From DASXUG01 sp036504995 (GTDB taxonomy: Bacteria; Pseudomonadota; Gammaproteobacteria; Burkholderiales; Methylophilaceae): 64,000 bases of DNA. The position numbers and the translations under genes were made by a program. A model generated the notes under the pieces. It was not told the origin of the DNA and did no database searches. It saw only the letters and a program-made list of their open reading frames with translations. The stretch lies in the NCBI GenBank assembly GCA_036504995.1, contig DASXUG010000007.1, positions 62,001-126,000 of the forward strand. The letters are read 5' to 3'. Position 1 is the stretch's first letter. Every line of letters starts with the position of its first letter. This document shows, in pieces, positions 1 to 9,128 of this stretch.

Positions 1-1200
1 AAACTTGAGTCTGAGGTTGCAACAAGCCGTGATTGGGTCCTGTCAGCAGCTTTTGGGCAGCTAGTGACTCTGCATGGTGAGTCTGTAGCAGATTTGGCCG
101 CCGCCATGACTAAAAAAGAAACAAAGTTTGCCTTAGATTCAGAGTTGATGGATACCGAGGGTTTTCCATTAATGAGTGCAAGAATTACTGATTTAGATAT
201 TGCAGGTACTTTTGATGCTTTTAGCGAGTGGATGGGTGAGCAAAAACTAGTAGATGAAAGCGTCGTTAACTGGTTGGTAGAGGATAAGCGTACTATACAT
301 TTAGCTTATACCGTATTCTCGGCTTTAATCAGAACACTGCTATCTCAAGATCATGTGGCAGAGTTATTGGCAAATCATTTAAATGATCATAAAAACACTC
401 TGCCAAATATATATTTGGTAAATAGCGTGCCTGAGCATTGGTCGCCAAAGCAAAAGGCACTGCTGAGCTCTTGGTTAAGTGACGAAATTTCTCGCCAAGG
501 ATGGCCTGAAGCCTGTGTATTGAGTATCCCGTTGATGCTTGAAGGGCTAAACGCTTGGGAGATACTAGATGGCATTAATGTGCAAATTCACCAATCTGAC
601 AAGTTAGGAATTTATGTTGTGACGTCCGCACAATCATATTTAGGCGAGCGTACTTTTGCCGAGTATGAAGCCAATGGAAAGTTACTGACTAATCAAAATA
701 AAAACGGCAGCGTGTATGGTGAAGCTTCAGCTGGATTGTTAGTGATAGATGATAGGCTGGCTGTAAATTTTGAAGGAAATACAGTTGTGCAATTGCATCG
801 TGCAGCCATGCTTCGTAGAGATAAATCTGCGGATGCTACGGGAAAAATTGGCCCTGACTTATTGCTAGATGTCATTAAAGATGCTCTAGCAGTGTCGGCG
901 GTTGATGCAGCAGCGATAAAGGTAGTGGCTGCAGATACTGATGCTCGAGTGAGTAGAGTAACTGAGTTTTTTTCAGCGATTAATATGGCTTTACCAGAAG
1001 TAGATGCTGAGCAGGGATGTTTGAAGCTGCAAGAGCGCTGCGGCATGGTCGGGGTGGCTGCAGGGCTTGCAAGCCTTGTATATGCAATGGATAAGGTCGC
1101 GACCGATCAAACACCAGCACTGTGGGTGAGCAATACTGATAGTTTTAATCGATGTGCATTGGTGGTTAGTCCTTACAACAATAAAGCTAATTCACTGTAA
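1..1200 (+). CDS. Ketosynthase/thiolase-like protein in T6SS locus (5' partial)
   Basis: The reading frame is open from the first base of the window, so the 5' end lies outside; a GTG at 64 is an internal in-frame candidate only. The middle of the protein (GEASAGLLV preceded by a tract like that before GEAAA in ketosynthases) and the C-terminal part (CGMVGVAAGLASL, then a closing beta segment ending NRCALVVSP) resemble the second half of a beta-ketoacyl synthase/thiolase fold. The catalytic histidine expected before the G-x-A-A-G motif is replaced (CGMVG), so it is probably not a working condensing enzyme. It ends 32 bases before tssM on the same strand and is presumably co-transcribed with it. 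Ketosynthase-like proteins are known near some T6SS vgrG/PAAR islands; the function here is unknown. The fold call is tentative. Confidence 0.5.
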   Translation, partial: KLESEVATSRDWVLSAAFGQLVTLHGESVADLAAAMTKKETKFALDSELMDTEGFPLMSARITDLDIAGTFDAFSEWMGEQKLVDESVVNWLVEDKRTIHLAYTVFSALIRTLLSQDHVAELLANHLNDHKNTLPNIYLVNSVPEHWSPKQKALLSSWLSDEISRQGWPEACVLSIPLMLEGLNAWEILDGINVQIHQSDKLGIYVVTSAQSYLGERTFAEYEANGKLLTNQNKNGSVYGEASAGLLVIDDRLAVNFEGNTVVQLHRAAMLRRDKSADATGKIGPDLLLDVIKDALAVSAVDAAAIKVVAADTDARVSRVTEFFSAINMALPEVDAEQGCLKLQERCGMVGVAAGLASLVYAMDKVATDQTPALWVSNTDSFNRCALVVSPYNNKANSL

Positions 1201-1232
1201 ACATAACCTTTATCTAAAAAACCAATAATAAT

Positions 1233-4200
1233 ATGAATAGAGTCACACAATTTATCATTGATCGCCGTACGCTAGCGGTATTGGGCTTTGCCGCATTTGC
1301 CGCATTTTTATTACTTGGAACACAATTTGTCGAGTTGGCCGTCAAGTGGATAGGGGTTGTTTTAGTGGCGGTAATACTTACGTGGTTTGGGGTGAAGTTT
1401 TACCAACACAGGCGTGCCAAAAAAGCGGCAAGTGATTTAGGGGATGCATTAGAAAGCCAAGCGAAAGCTGATGACAAAGCAAAATCAAGTCGACGTGGAG
1501 AAATTGATGTCATTCGTACCAGAATGATAGAAGCGGTAGATGCGATTAAAACCTCCAAACTAGGTATTACTTCTGGATCTACAGCATTGTACGAGTTGCC
1601 TTGGTACATGGTCATTGGCAATCCAGCGGCAGGCAAAAGCTCAGCTATTGTTAACTCGGGATTGCAGTTTCCATTTGCGGACAAGTATGGGGCAATTGTA
1701 CAGGGTGTTGGCGGTACTCGAAACTGTGATTGGTTTTTTACGGCGGATGGTATTTTGCTTGATACAGCTGGACGCTATGCCATACACGAAGAGGATCGTG
1801 AAGAGTGGTTCGGCTTCCTTGGATTACTTAAAAAATATCGTAAAAATGCACCGATTAATGGGGTTATTATCGCTGTCAGCATTTCGGAGCTGGCAGGTAA
1901 TAAGCCAGAGTTTGCAATTAACTTGGCTAAAAACTTACGCCAACGCGTGCAGGAACTGACTGAACGTTTAGAGGTTTTTGCTCCTGTCTATGTGGTATTC
2001 ACCAAAGTCGATTTGATCTCAGGCTTTAATGAGTTTTTTCATGATATCAGCCCTGAAGAAGCTGCACGCGTTTGGGGGGCAACACAAAAATACAATCAAC
2101 AAGCTAAAAATGAAGAGATTTTATCGTTTTTTGATCAGCACTTTGATGCTTTGTATGATGGTCTAAAAGAGATGAGTCTAGCTAGTATGTCTACGTTTAG
2201 AGGCGAAAAAATGCCTACCGGATTACTCACTTTTCCTATAGAGTTTGCTGCTATTAAAGCATCGTTACGCTCATTTATCCTGACGTTTTTTGAAGACAAT
2301 CCATTTCAGTTTAGACCTGTTTTTAGAGGGTTTTACTTTACTAGTGCTTTGCAAGAGGGTGCGGCAGTTAGTCACTCTAGTGAGCGTGTCGCAAAAGCGT
2401 TTGATCTCAATTTAAATAATCAAACAGAAACGCCGTTCCAGTCGAAACATGGTTTCTTCTTACTGGATTTATTTCGTAAAGTCATTTTTGAAGATAAAGG
2501 CCTAGTCGCTCAATACACCAGTCGCAATAAAATACGTTTACGCGCTACCTCATTCTTGGCGGCTACTCTATTGCTTGGGATTTTGCTGGCTGGTTGGATG
2601 TGGTCATACAAGGCCAATAGCCAGTTAATTACGCATGTGGAGGAGGACATGCGGCACGCGATACGTCTGCAACAGCAGCATGCCGATTTGCAATCACGTT
2701 TTGACGCGCTGGAGTTGTTGCAATCGCGCTTGGAGCAGTTGCAACAGTATCGTGTAGATCATCCTATAAGTTTGGGGTTGGGTTTATACCAAGGAGACTT
2801 GTTAGAGCAAAAATTAAGACTTGAATACTTCTCAGGAGTGCGTGAAGTGATGCTCAAGCCAGTAGCGGGTAACTTGGAATCCTTCTTGACTGAGGTGAAT
2901 GTTAATGCGGATGCCAATCGCTTAGTGGCATCCAATACACAAGCTAAACCATTAGCAGCTACAGTTGATGCAGCATCACCAGCAAGTGTGACAGACCAGC
3001 TTTACCAAGAGGCATCCCCAATACAGGTAGAAGATGCCTATAAGGCGCTTAAAACGTACTTGATGTTAAGTGATCGAACACACGCTGAAGAGGGGCATCT
3101 GAATGATCAAATTACCCGTTTTTGGAGAAGCTGGCTTGAGAGTAACCGCGGTCAGATGTCACGTGAGAAAATGATCCGAAGTGCAGAAAATGTACTCGTG
3201 TTTTATCTTGCGCAAATGAATGATCCCTCATGGCCGACGATCGAAAGTAAGTTGGCATTAGTGGATCAAGCACGAGAGAGTTTGCGTCAAGTCGTACATG
3301 GTATGCCTGCGCGTGAACGTGTTTATGCCGATATTAAAGCGCGTGCTTCCACCCGTTACCCTTCGGTTACTGTTGAGCGCCTAGTTGGCGAGCAAAATGG
3401 CAATATTGTAGCTGGCAGCTTTGTAGTCCCTAGTGCGTTTACACGTGAGGCATGGGATGGATATATCCGTGATGCCTTTAAAGATGCAGCGAATAAACAA
3501 TTGCAAAGTTCAGATTGGGTTTTAAAAACAGCCACCTCTGATGATTTGACGCTCGAAGGTAGTCCTGAGCAAATAATGAAGTCGCTCACTCAGGAATATA
3601 AGCTGGAGTACTCTGATGTCTGGCAAAAATTCTTACAAGGGGTTGTGATCAAAGATATTGCGAATTTTGATCAAGCTGTTGCAGAGATGAATCAACTGGG
3701 TGATCCTAAATCATCCCAAATAAAAAAATTAATTGAAGTGGTATACGATCAAACTTCATGGGACAACCCTTCTCTTGTGAATGCTGGGATTAAAAAAGCG
3801 CAAAATGGCTTAGTTGAGTGGTTTAGATCAAGCGTGATGGGGCAAGCGCCTAGTCAAGTCAATATGAATGTCAATGTGAGCGGTATGAGCAAAGGCATAC
3901 CTATGGGACCTGTGGGGCAACGTTTCTCTGGGGTTGCCAAGCTGGTGCAAATTAGAGATGGCCGCTCCATCATGCAGGGTTACCTGGAGAATCTTTCAAA
4001 AGTCCGCACACGCTTTAATCAAATTCACAATCAGGGCGACATTGGCCCTGGCACGCGTCAGCTTATGCAGCAAACTCTAGATGGCAGCGGCTCAGAGCTT
4101 TCAGATGCTTTAAAGTATGTAGATGAGCAAATGTTGCAGGGCATGAACCAACAACAAAAAGATGCGGTGAGACCTATTTTGGTGCGCCCCTTGATGCAAG

Positions 4201-5039
4201 CATTTTCAGCCATGATTAAGCCAACAGAAAGTGAGTTAAACAGAGCTTGGATGGCTAAGGTCTATGATCCATTTAAAACGATTTTGGCTGGAAAATACCC
4301 ATTTACGCAAAACTCAAAAATTGAAGCAGGTGGTCAAGAGATTGCGCAAATTTTTGGACCTGATGGCAGTATTGCGAAGTTTTTCAGTAATGATCTTGCA
4401 CAGCTTACGGTGCAACGTGGAGCAGCAATTTCGTCTCGTACATGGGCAGATATGGGAATACATTTGTCACCGCAAGTTGCCTCGAGCTACGCAAGCTGGA
4501 TTGCGCCAGTAAGCTCGGGTGGTGCCGTTGCTGCAGGTGCTGCTGCAACGGTGGCACAAACCCTCTTCCAGATGCAACCTTTGCCAGCTGGCGGTACCCT
4601 CGAATACACCATAGAAATTGACGGGCAGCAGTTGCGTTATCGTAACGTGCAAGCTGCTTGGGCAAACTTTGTTTGGCCAAACCCACAAGGAGCGCCAGGT
4701 GCAAAAATTACAGCGGTCACTTTTGATGGGCGTTCGATTGAAATTGTTAACGAGCCAGGGCGATATGGTTTGGAAAAACTGCTAGCTTCTGCACAACGTA
4801 AACGCAAAGAAGATGGTGTTTTTGAACTTTCTTGGACTAATGGAGGCATTACTGTCGCTGTCAATCTCAAGCTTATTAGTAGTCCACAAGTTAAAAGTCC
4901 AGGCGCTGTAACGGTCGGTGGTAGCCCCACTAATCAAGGCTATCGTGGTATGGATTTGCCGAAGCAAGTTGCTGGTGAGGTGGAGACTAGTTTAGCAAGT
5001 GCTCCTGTGCAAACATCTACGCAGGACGCACCGAAATGA
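1233..5039 (+). CDS. tssM: T6SS inner-membrane component TssM (IcmF/VasK family)
   Basis: At 1268 aa it has full family length. Two N-terminal membrane helices (about residues 14-30 and 36-55) precede a cytoplasmic GTPase-like domain with Walker A GNPAAGKSS (129-137) and a DTAGRY motif. A third membrane helix lies at about 436-457, followed by a long periplasmic domain. TssM forms the trans-envelope membrane complex of the T6SS with TssJ and TssL, docking the baseplate to the inner membrane. Walker A is intact, so nucleotide binding is plausible. The TGA stop overlaps the ATG of the next gene (ATGA), indicating translational coupling. tssJ, tssL and tssK are not in this window and presumably lie upstream or elsewhere. 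Confidence 0.96.
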   Translation: MNRVTQFIIDRRTLAVLGFAAFAAFLLLGTQFVELAVKWIGVVLVAVILTWFGVKFYQHRRAKKAASDLGDALESQAKADDKAKSSRRGEIDVIRTRMIEAVDAIKTSKLGITSGSTALYELPWYMVIGNPAAGKSSAIVNSGLQFPFADKYGAIVQGVGGTRNCDWFFTADGILLDTAGRYAIHEEDREEWFGFLGLLKKYRKNAPINGVIIAVSISELAGNKPEFAINLAKNLRQRVQELTERLEVFAPVYVVFTKVDLISGFNEFFHDISPEEAARVWGATQKYNQQAKNEEILSFFDQHFDALYDGLKEMSLASMSTFRGEKMPTGLLTFPIEFAAIKASLRSFILTFFEDNPFQFRPVFRGFYFTSALQEGAAVSHSSERVAKAFDLNLNNQTETPFQSKHGFFLLDLFRKVIFEDKGLVAQYTSRNKIRLRATSFLAATLLLGILLAGWMWSYKANSQLITHVEEDMRHAIRLQQQHADLQSRFDALELLQSRLEQLQQYRVDHPISLGLGLYQGDLLEQKLRLEYFSGVREVMLKPVAGNLESFLTEVNVNADANRLVASNTQAKPLAATVDAASPASVTDQLYQEASPIQVEDAYKALKTYLMLSDRTHAEEGHLNDQITRFWRSWLESNRGQMSREKMIRSAENVLVFYLAQMNDPSWPTIESKLALVDQARESLRQVVHGMPARERVYADIKARASTRYPSVTVERLVGEQNGNIVAGSFVVPSAFTREAWDGYIRDAFKDAANKQLQSSDWVLKTATSDDLTLEGSPEQIMKSLTQEYKLEYSDVWQKFLQGVVIKDIANFDQAVAEMNQLGDPKSSQIKKLIEVVYDQTSWDNPSLVNAGIKKAQNGLVEWFRSSVMGQAPSQVNMNVNVSGMSKGIPMGPVGQRFSGVAKLVQIRDGRSIMQGYLENLSKVRTRFNQIHNQGDIGPGTRQLMQQTLDGSGSELSDALKYVDEQMLQGMNQQQKDAVRPILVRPLMQAFSAMIKPTESELNRAWMAKVYDPFKTILAGKYPFTQNSKIEAGGQEIAQIFGPDGSIAKFFSNDLAQLTVQRGAAISSRTWADMGIHLSPQVASSYASWIAPVSSGGAVAAGAAATVAQTLFQMQPLPAGGTLEYTIEIDGQQLRYRNVQAAWANFVWPNPQGAPGAKITAVTFDGRSIEIVNEPGRYGLEKLLASAQRKRKEDGVFELSWTNGGITVAVNLKLISSPQVKSPGAVTVGGSPTNQGYRGMDLPKQVAGEVETSLASAPVQTSTQDAPK

Positions 5040-6019
5040 TTCTGTACGGCGATCAAATTAGCATTGGTTATTTCGGCAAGCTATCCACACGCGCTGATTT
5101 TGTCAAAGCAGCAGATGATGCTTTGTTGATTAATATTGTCGATGAGTGGTTAACCAATGCAATGGCGAGGTTGACGATTGATCCACGTTGGAAAATTATT
5201 TACGACGAAATCTCTCCGATTTACTTTTTAGTGGCCGCTACAAAAATGAGTAGGGCTGTAGCTGGTTATTTAGTAGCAAGTCGTGATCAAGCAGAACGAC
5301 GCTTTCCCTTTGCAAGCTTTGGTAAATTAAGCTTGCAGAACCCGGAGGTTTTTTTGACATATTCTCCGCTTGTGCTTGCGGATTTTTGGAGCCGCCTAGA
5401 TAGCCAAACGAAACTCGTTATGGATTCTGAGGACTCTGCTGAGCCGTTACGCGCACTATGTTCTGATGATGTAATAGTGGATATTGCGGTTGAGAGTCAT
5501 CATGATGTGTTTCAACGCTTTATTCAAACACAAACGATAGGAGACCTAGACGAGAGGCTCACTAGTAGGGTTTTTGGGGGTAGCACGCGCCAGCTTCTGC
5601 TAGCGCTGGGCCTACTGTTACATCCTGTAATGGCGAGTGGTGTCAGCCGATTAGATAAAAATTTAATACTGCCGCTGCCTGAGGATGCCCAAAGTTATCT
5701 GATGATTGCATCATTGTGGATGCACATTGTCGGGCCATTCTTATTTAATTCAGATTTTGAAGTGGCAGTTTTATTGACTACTATCAATCGGGCACAAGTC
5801 ATGGTAATCGGCTTCGATGGTGCCTCTGCTAACACGCTGTGCTCGGTGATGACGCCGATGATACGAAATGAATCCAATATTTGGTTCGATAACACAGCAT
5901 GGGTGGAAGATATGATACGTGAAGACTATCGTCTACAGCAGCTTTCAAGTTACTTAGAACAATCTGAATTGCAACTTAGCACTGCGTTAGTACATTTCAA
6001 AGAAACTTTCTTAGGCTAG
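5036..6019 (+). CDS. tagF: T6SS-associated protein TagF
   Basis: This 327-aa protein opens with the family signature (YFGKLSTRADFVK near residue 13, matching the F-G-K-L-x-x-x-x-D-F-V pattern of TagF/ImpM/DUF2094). In Pseudomonas aeruginosa TagF is a post-translational repressor of T6SS activity; in other systems it is fused to a PppA-like phosphatase. Here it is a stand-alone TagF, somewhat longer than the single-domain form, with no phosphatase motifs seen. It begins inside the tssM stop codon (4-base overlap) and ends 3 bases before the OmpA-like gene, so it sits in the middle of a tightly packed operon. Confidence 0.88.
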   Translation: MILYGDQISIGYFGKLSTRADFVKAADDALLINIVDEWLTNAMARLTIDPRWKIIYDEISPIYFLVAATKMSRAVAGYLVASRDQAERRFPFASFGKLSLQNPEVFLTYSPLVLADFWSRLDSQTKLVMDSEDSAEPLRALCSDDVIVDIAVESHHDVFQRFIQTQTIGDLDERLTSRVFGGSTRQLLLALGLLLHPVMASGVSRLDKNLILPLPEDAQSYLMIASLWMHIVGPFLFNSDFEVAVLLTTINRAQVMVIGFDGASANTLCSVMTPMIRNESNIWFDNTAWVEDMIREDYRLQQLSSYLEQSELQLSTALVHFKETFLG

Positions 6020-6022
6020 ACT

Positions 6023-6811
6023 ATGCGTTTTTTTATTTCACTTTTATTATGTATGGTTGTGCAGGGTTCTTTAGCAGAGACTGCATTATCTCCACAAAAC
6101 TCTTCGAGTGAAAATAAGCCTCCAATTGTGATTTCGGGCACCGTGCCTGATGAAGCTACTCACCAAAAGCTTATTGCTAAGGTGCGCCAGTTATATGGGG
6201 AAAATATCAACGACCAAATAGTGATTGGCCGAGTGATGATGCCACCAAACTGGACCGATCATTTAGATAAGTTGATCGATCCACAACTCAAGCAAATTAC
6301 CCATGGAGAGCTCAAAGTTGAGGGCACTCAAATCAATATACGTGGAGAAGTGGCAAATGAAGCGCAACGTCAGCAGATTGTCAGTGATATGTCCACACGG
6401 TTAAACCCTACTTACACCATACATAACGGCCTGCATGTTACAGCGCGTGGTCAATCATTGATTGATGATGCATTGGCGAATCGCAATATTGAATTTGAGT
6501 CAGGTTCTGCCAATTTAACGCCAGCAGGCAAGGTGGTGTTGGATGAAGTGGCCACCGCGATGCTCAAATTAGAAACCCAGTATATTGATATTACAGGACA
6601 TACCGATAGCTCTGGGTTGCGCTCAATTAATATTGACTTAAGCTTAGCGCGTGCACAGTCCGTCAAAGAGTATTTGGTTAGCAAGGGTATCAAGCCAGAG
6701 CATTGTAATACCTATGGAGTAGGGCCAGATCATCCAATTGAGAGCAACACTACGGTAGAGGGGCGCTCACGTAACAGACGTATTGAGTTTCGTTTAGTAC
6801 AGAAAAACTAG
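6023..6811 (+). CDS. OmpA-family peptidoglycan-binding protein of the T6SS (TagL/TagN type)
   Basis: This 262-aa exported protein has a signal peptide (hydrophobic residues 4-16, cleavage likely after A18-E), a middle region of about 110 residues resembling BON/OmpA-linker folds, and a C-terminal OmpA-like domain from about residue 150. The domain carries FESGSANLTPAG, TGHTDSSG, LSLARAQSVKEYL and GRSRNRRIEF, the conserved elements that bind diaminopimelate in peptidoglycan. In T6SS loci such proteins anchor the TssJLM complex to the cell wall. No transmembrane anchor other than the signal peptide is visible, so it is probably soluble in the periplasm. It lies 3 bases after tagF and 17 before tssA, in one operon. 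Confidence 0.87.
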   Translation: MRFFISLLLCMVVQGSLAETALSPQNSSSENKPPIVISGTVPDEATHQKLIAKVRQLYGENINDQIVIGRVMMPPNWTDHLDKLIDPQLKQITHGELKVEGTQINIRGEVANEAQRQQIVSDMSTRLNPTYTIHNGLHVTARGQSLIDDALANRNIEFESGSANLTPAGKVVLDEVATAMLKLETQYIDITGHTDSSGLRSINIDLSLARAQSVKEYLVSKGIKPEHCNTYGVGPDHPIESNTTVEGRSRNRRIEFRLVQKN

Positions 6812-6828
6812 AGATAACAAGGGTATAG

Positions 6829-7893
6829 ATGATTATGTGGAGTGCTCAAAGTTTACTAAAGCCAATCCGAACAGAACAGCCCGCTGGGGATGATTGCGGA
6901 TTCTCAAATGAGTTTGATGACATTAAAGAAGCGCGTCGTTTTGATGACCCCTCTCTGGCACAAGGAGAGTGGGAGTCAGAGATTAAGGAAGCCGATTGGA
7001 AAAAAGTCATTCAAATTTCTACCAAGTTACTTGAAACCAAATCTAAAGATTTTCGTCTTGCTATGTGGTTGTCAGAGGCCAGTGCCTATGCGTATGGGTT
7101 TGAAGGCTTGACTGAAGGTTTTAAGTTAATTGCTGGGCTGTGTGAAAAATTTTGGGATCATAGCTACCCAGAGGCGGCTGAAGGCGACCAAGAGCTCCGA
7201 GCTGGTAACTTAAGTTGGTTAGTATACCGTTCAGAGCAGTTGATTCGGAATATCCCAATTACCGAGGGTACGCCCTACACTTATATCGAGATTACCAATG
7301 CCTATAGACGTGCGCATGGGCAATCTAAAGAAGATGGGAATAAAGAGCACACGCAACTGCTCGACCAGATAGAGGCCGTCAGAAGAAAGGGAAGTTACGT
7401 CTTTTATCAAGGCTTGCAAGCACAAGTTAATGCTTGTGAATTAGCAGCGACCGAAATGCAAATACAAATCGATGCACGTTTAGGATTGGATGGCCCCAGT
7501 TTTTCCGCGCTAAAGCAAAGCCTAGTGGATGTTTCGCATATGTTAAATCAGTTTGTGAGCAACAAGGCTGTACAGTTGCATGAAAACGCAACGCCAAAAA
7601 ACTCTACAACAGAATCTGATAACACTACTCAGGCGAAAAGTGCAGGTGATTTTCAGGTGAATACCATCACTACCAGAGCGCAAGCGCTAGATCAATTACG
7701 TTTAGTGGCGCGATTTTTTAGAGAAACTGAACCTCACAGCCCAGTGGCTTATTTGGCAGATAAAGCTGCCGAGTGGGGTAACCTGCCATTACATGAGTGG
7801 CTGCGTATGGTGATTAAAGATAATGGATCGCTCTCTCATGTTGAGGAGCTTTTAGGGTTAAGTGTTTCTGCACCTCAATCTGATCCCAACTAA
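6829..7893 (+). CDS. tssA: T6SS assembly protein TssA (ImpA N-terminal domain)
   Basis: At 354 aa it begins with an ImpA-N domain: P-A-G-D-D-C near residue 19, then the helical tract with DWKKVIQ and LAMWLSEA, roughly residues 15-125. It ends with the conserved PHSPVAYLADKAAEWG...LHEWL segment (about 305-335) typical of the shorter TssA class. TssA caps and primes the TssBC sheath and recruits baseplate parts during polymerisation. The residues between (about 245-285) are polar and low in complexity, consistent with a linker. It is the last gene of the compact tssM-tagF-ompA-tssA block; 148 bases separate it from the next gene. An ATG two codons downstream (6835) is an alternative start. Confidence 0.9.
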   Translation: MIMWSAQSLLKPIRTEQPAGDDCGFSNEFDDIKEARRFDDPSLAQGEWESEIKEADWKKVIQISTKLLETKSKDFRLAMWLSEASAYAYGFEGLTEGFKLIAGLCEKFWDHSYPEAAEGDQELRAGNLSWLVYRSEQLIRNIPITEGTPYTYIEITNAYRRAHGQSKEDGNKEHTQLLDQIEAVRRKGSYVFYQGLQAQVNACELAATEMQIQIDARLGLDGPSFSALKQSLVDVSHMLNQFVSNKAVQLHENATPKNSTTESDNTTQAKSAGDFQVNTITTRAQALDQLRLVARFFRETEPHSPVAYLADKAAEWGNLPLHEWLRMVIKDNGSLSHVEELLGLSVSAPQSDPN

Positions 7894-8041
7894 CGCGGCC
7901 TGAATGTCAAAACTTAAGACATAAAATACCATAAAATAAAAAATTTGTATTTATGGCGCTTTAAGTTAGAATTAGCATGGTAAAGGTTCTTTTATGGAAT
8001 TTTATTAAGCTGATTGATTTTTATGAAGTGTTAATGAAGCG

Positions 8042-9082
8042 ATGATAAATACAACGAATACCGATTCAGTCACCCCAACCTTGATGGGGCAGTCTGCAAA
8101 AAATGTTAGGGTTGAGGCCAAGTCTGGAATGCTTGCCCGCCTAGAAAGCCCAACAGGGCAGAAAAAAAATAAACCTCAAGCTATAGTTAGTATAGTCGCG
8201 TGGTGGCCGATAATCTTGCTTATTAGCCTAGTCGCTATCGTGATTACTGTGACTATTTTATATTTCACATTGGAACCTAATCCTGCAGTAGAGGATTCCA
8301 ACTTACCTATTTTTACATTAGATAATCAGATCAAAGCTGATTCAATGTCTAATCAAAATCAATCTAAACAAATAGCTACGTTGACTAATAATGGGAAAAC
8401 TCTCCCAAATCAGGTTGTGTTAGAGCCCAAAACCGAGCCAGCAGCGGCTACAATCTTGAGCGAGTCTGAAGCAAAAAAAAACTCACCATCAACTCCAGCA
8501 CATACACACGACACCTTGAGTAAGCCGCTAATTGCAGAAAGTAGTCCTTCAGTAGTAGATGAAAAGCAAACACAAACTGCAAGTGCTACTCAAGCATCCC
8601 CTTTCGCAAGACTGCAAGTTGGCGCTTCTCCCATTAAAACAAGTACAAGTAACAAGATGGCTACCAACAAGCAAGATCCTGACGTGAAAGTGATTGATGC
8701 TTTAGTAACATCTAAGCCAGAGAACTCCAGCGATCGTGATGTGAAAGTACTAACTGCGTTGGTTTTAGCCGATAAAATGGCAAAATCAGGTGCAGAGCCT
8801 CATTCTGAGTTGGAAAAAGTCCTGAGCAAACCACAAGCACATCCAACAAAGTCGAACATGGCACCACCTAGTGCCACTCAAGCGAAGCCAATGGTCTTAG
8901 GAAATGCGGGTGAAACTGTGGCTGATAAGCTAGCGCAATGCAGCACCTTGAGTTTTGTGGAGGCGCCTGTGTGCCGCATTCGCGTCTGTTTTGGCAATGT
9001 GGGCACTGCACCAGAATGTACGCCTGATTTCAAAAAACCAGAAGTAAATGTCGATGAAATCTCACCCATTAAAGGGCATTAA
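8042..9082 (+). CDS. Unknown single-pass membrane protein between tssA and vgrG
   Basis: I do not recognise this 346-aa protein. It has a short polar N-terminus with KKNK just before a single long hydrophobic helix (about residues 48-76), then a long Ser/Thr/Gln/Lys-rich, probably disordered stretch to about residue 295. It closes with a compact tail holding four cysteines (in QCSTL, VCRIRVCF and PECTPDF). The positively charged N-flank predicts N-in topology with the tail in the periplasm, where two disulfides could form. It lies between tssA and vgrG on the same strand, so an accessory T6SS role is plausible; some Acinetobacter-type T6SS clusters carry unassigned membrane proteins at a similar place. 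That comparison is from memory and is only positional. Confidence 0.6.
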   Translation: MINTTNTDSVTPTLMGQSAKNVRVEAKSGMLARLESPTGQKKNKPQAIVSIVAWWPIILLISLVAIVITVTILYFTLEPNPAVEDSNLPIFTLDNQIKADSMSNQNQSKQIATLTNNGKTLPNQVVLEPKTEPAAATILSESEAKKNSPSTPAHTHDTLSKPLIAESSPSVVDEKQTQTASATQASPFARLQVGASPIKTSTSNKMATNKQDPDVKVIDALVTSKPENSSDRDVKVLTALVLADKMAKSGAEPHSELEKVLSKPQAHPTKSNMAPPSATQAKPMVLGNAGETVADKLAQCSTLSFVEAPVCRIRVCFGNVGTAPECTPDFKKPEVNVDEISPIKGH

Positions 9083-9128
9083 TTAAAACTAAAACCAGCA
9101 AAAATAAAAGTGAATAAACAACATCGTT

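Noticed and set aside
693..1046. 117-codon minus-strand frame inside the ketosynthase-like gene
   Set aside because: It is antisense to a frame with clear domain-like character, has no ribosome-binding site and its translation is serine/alanine-rich without motifs.
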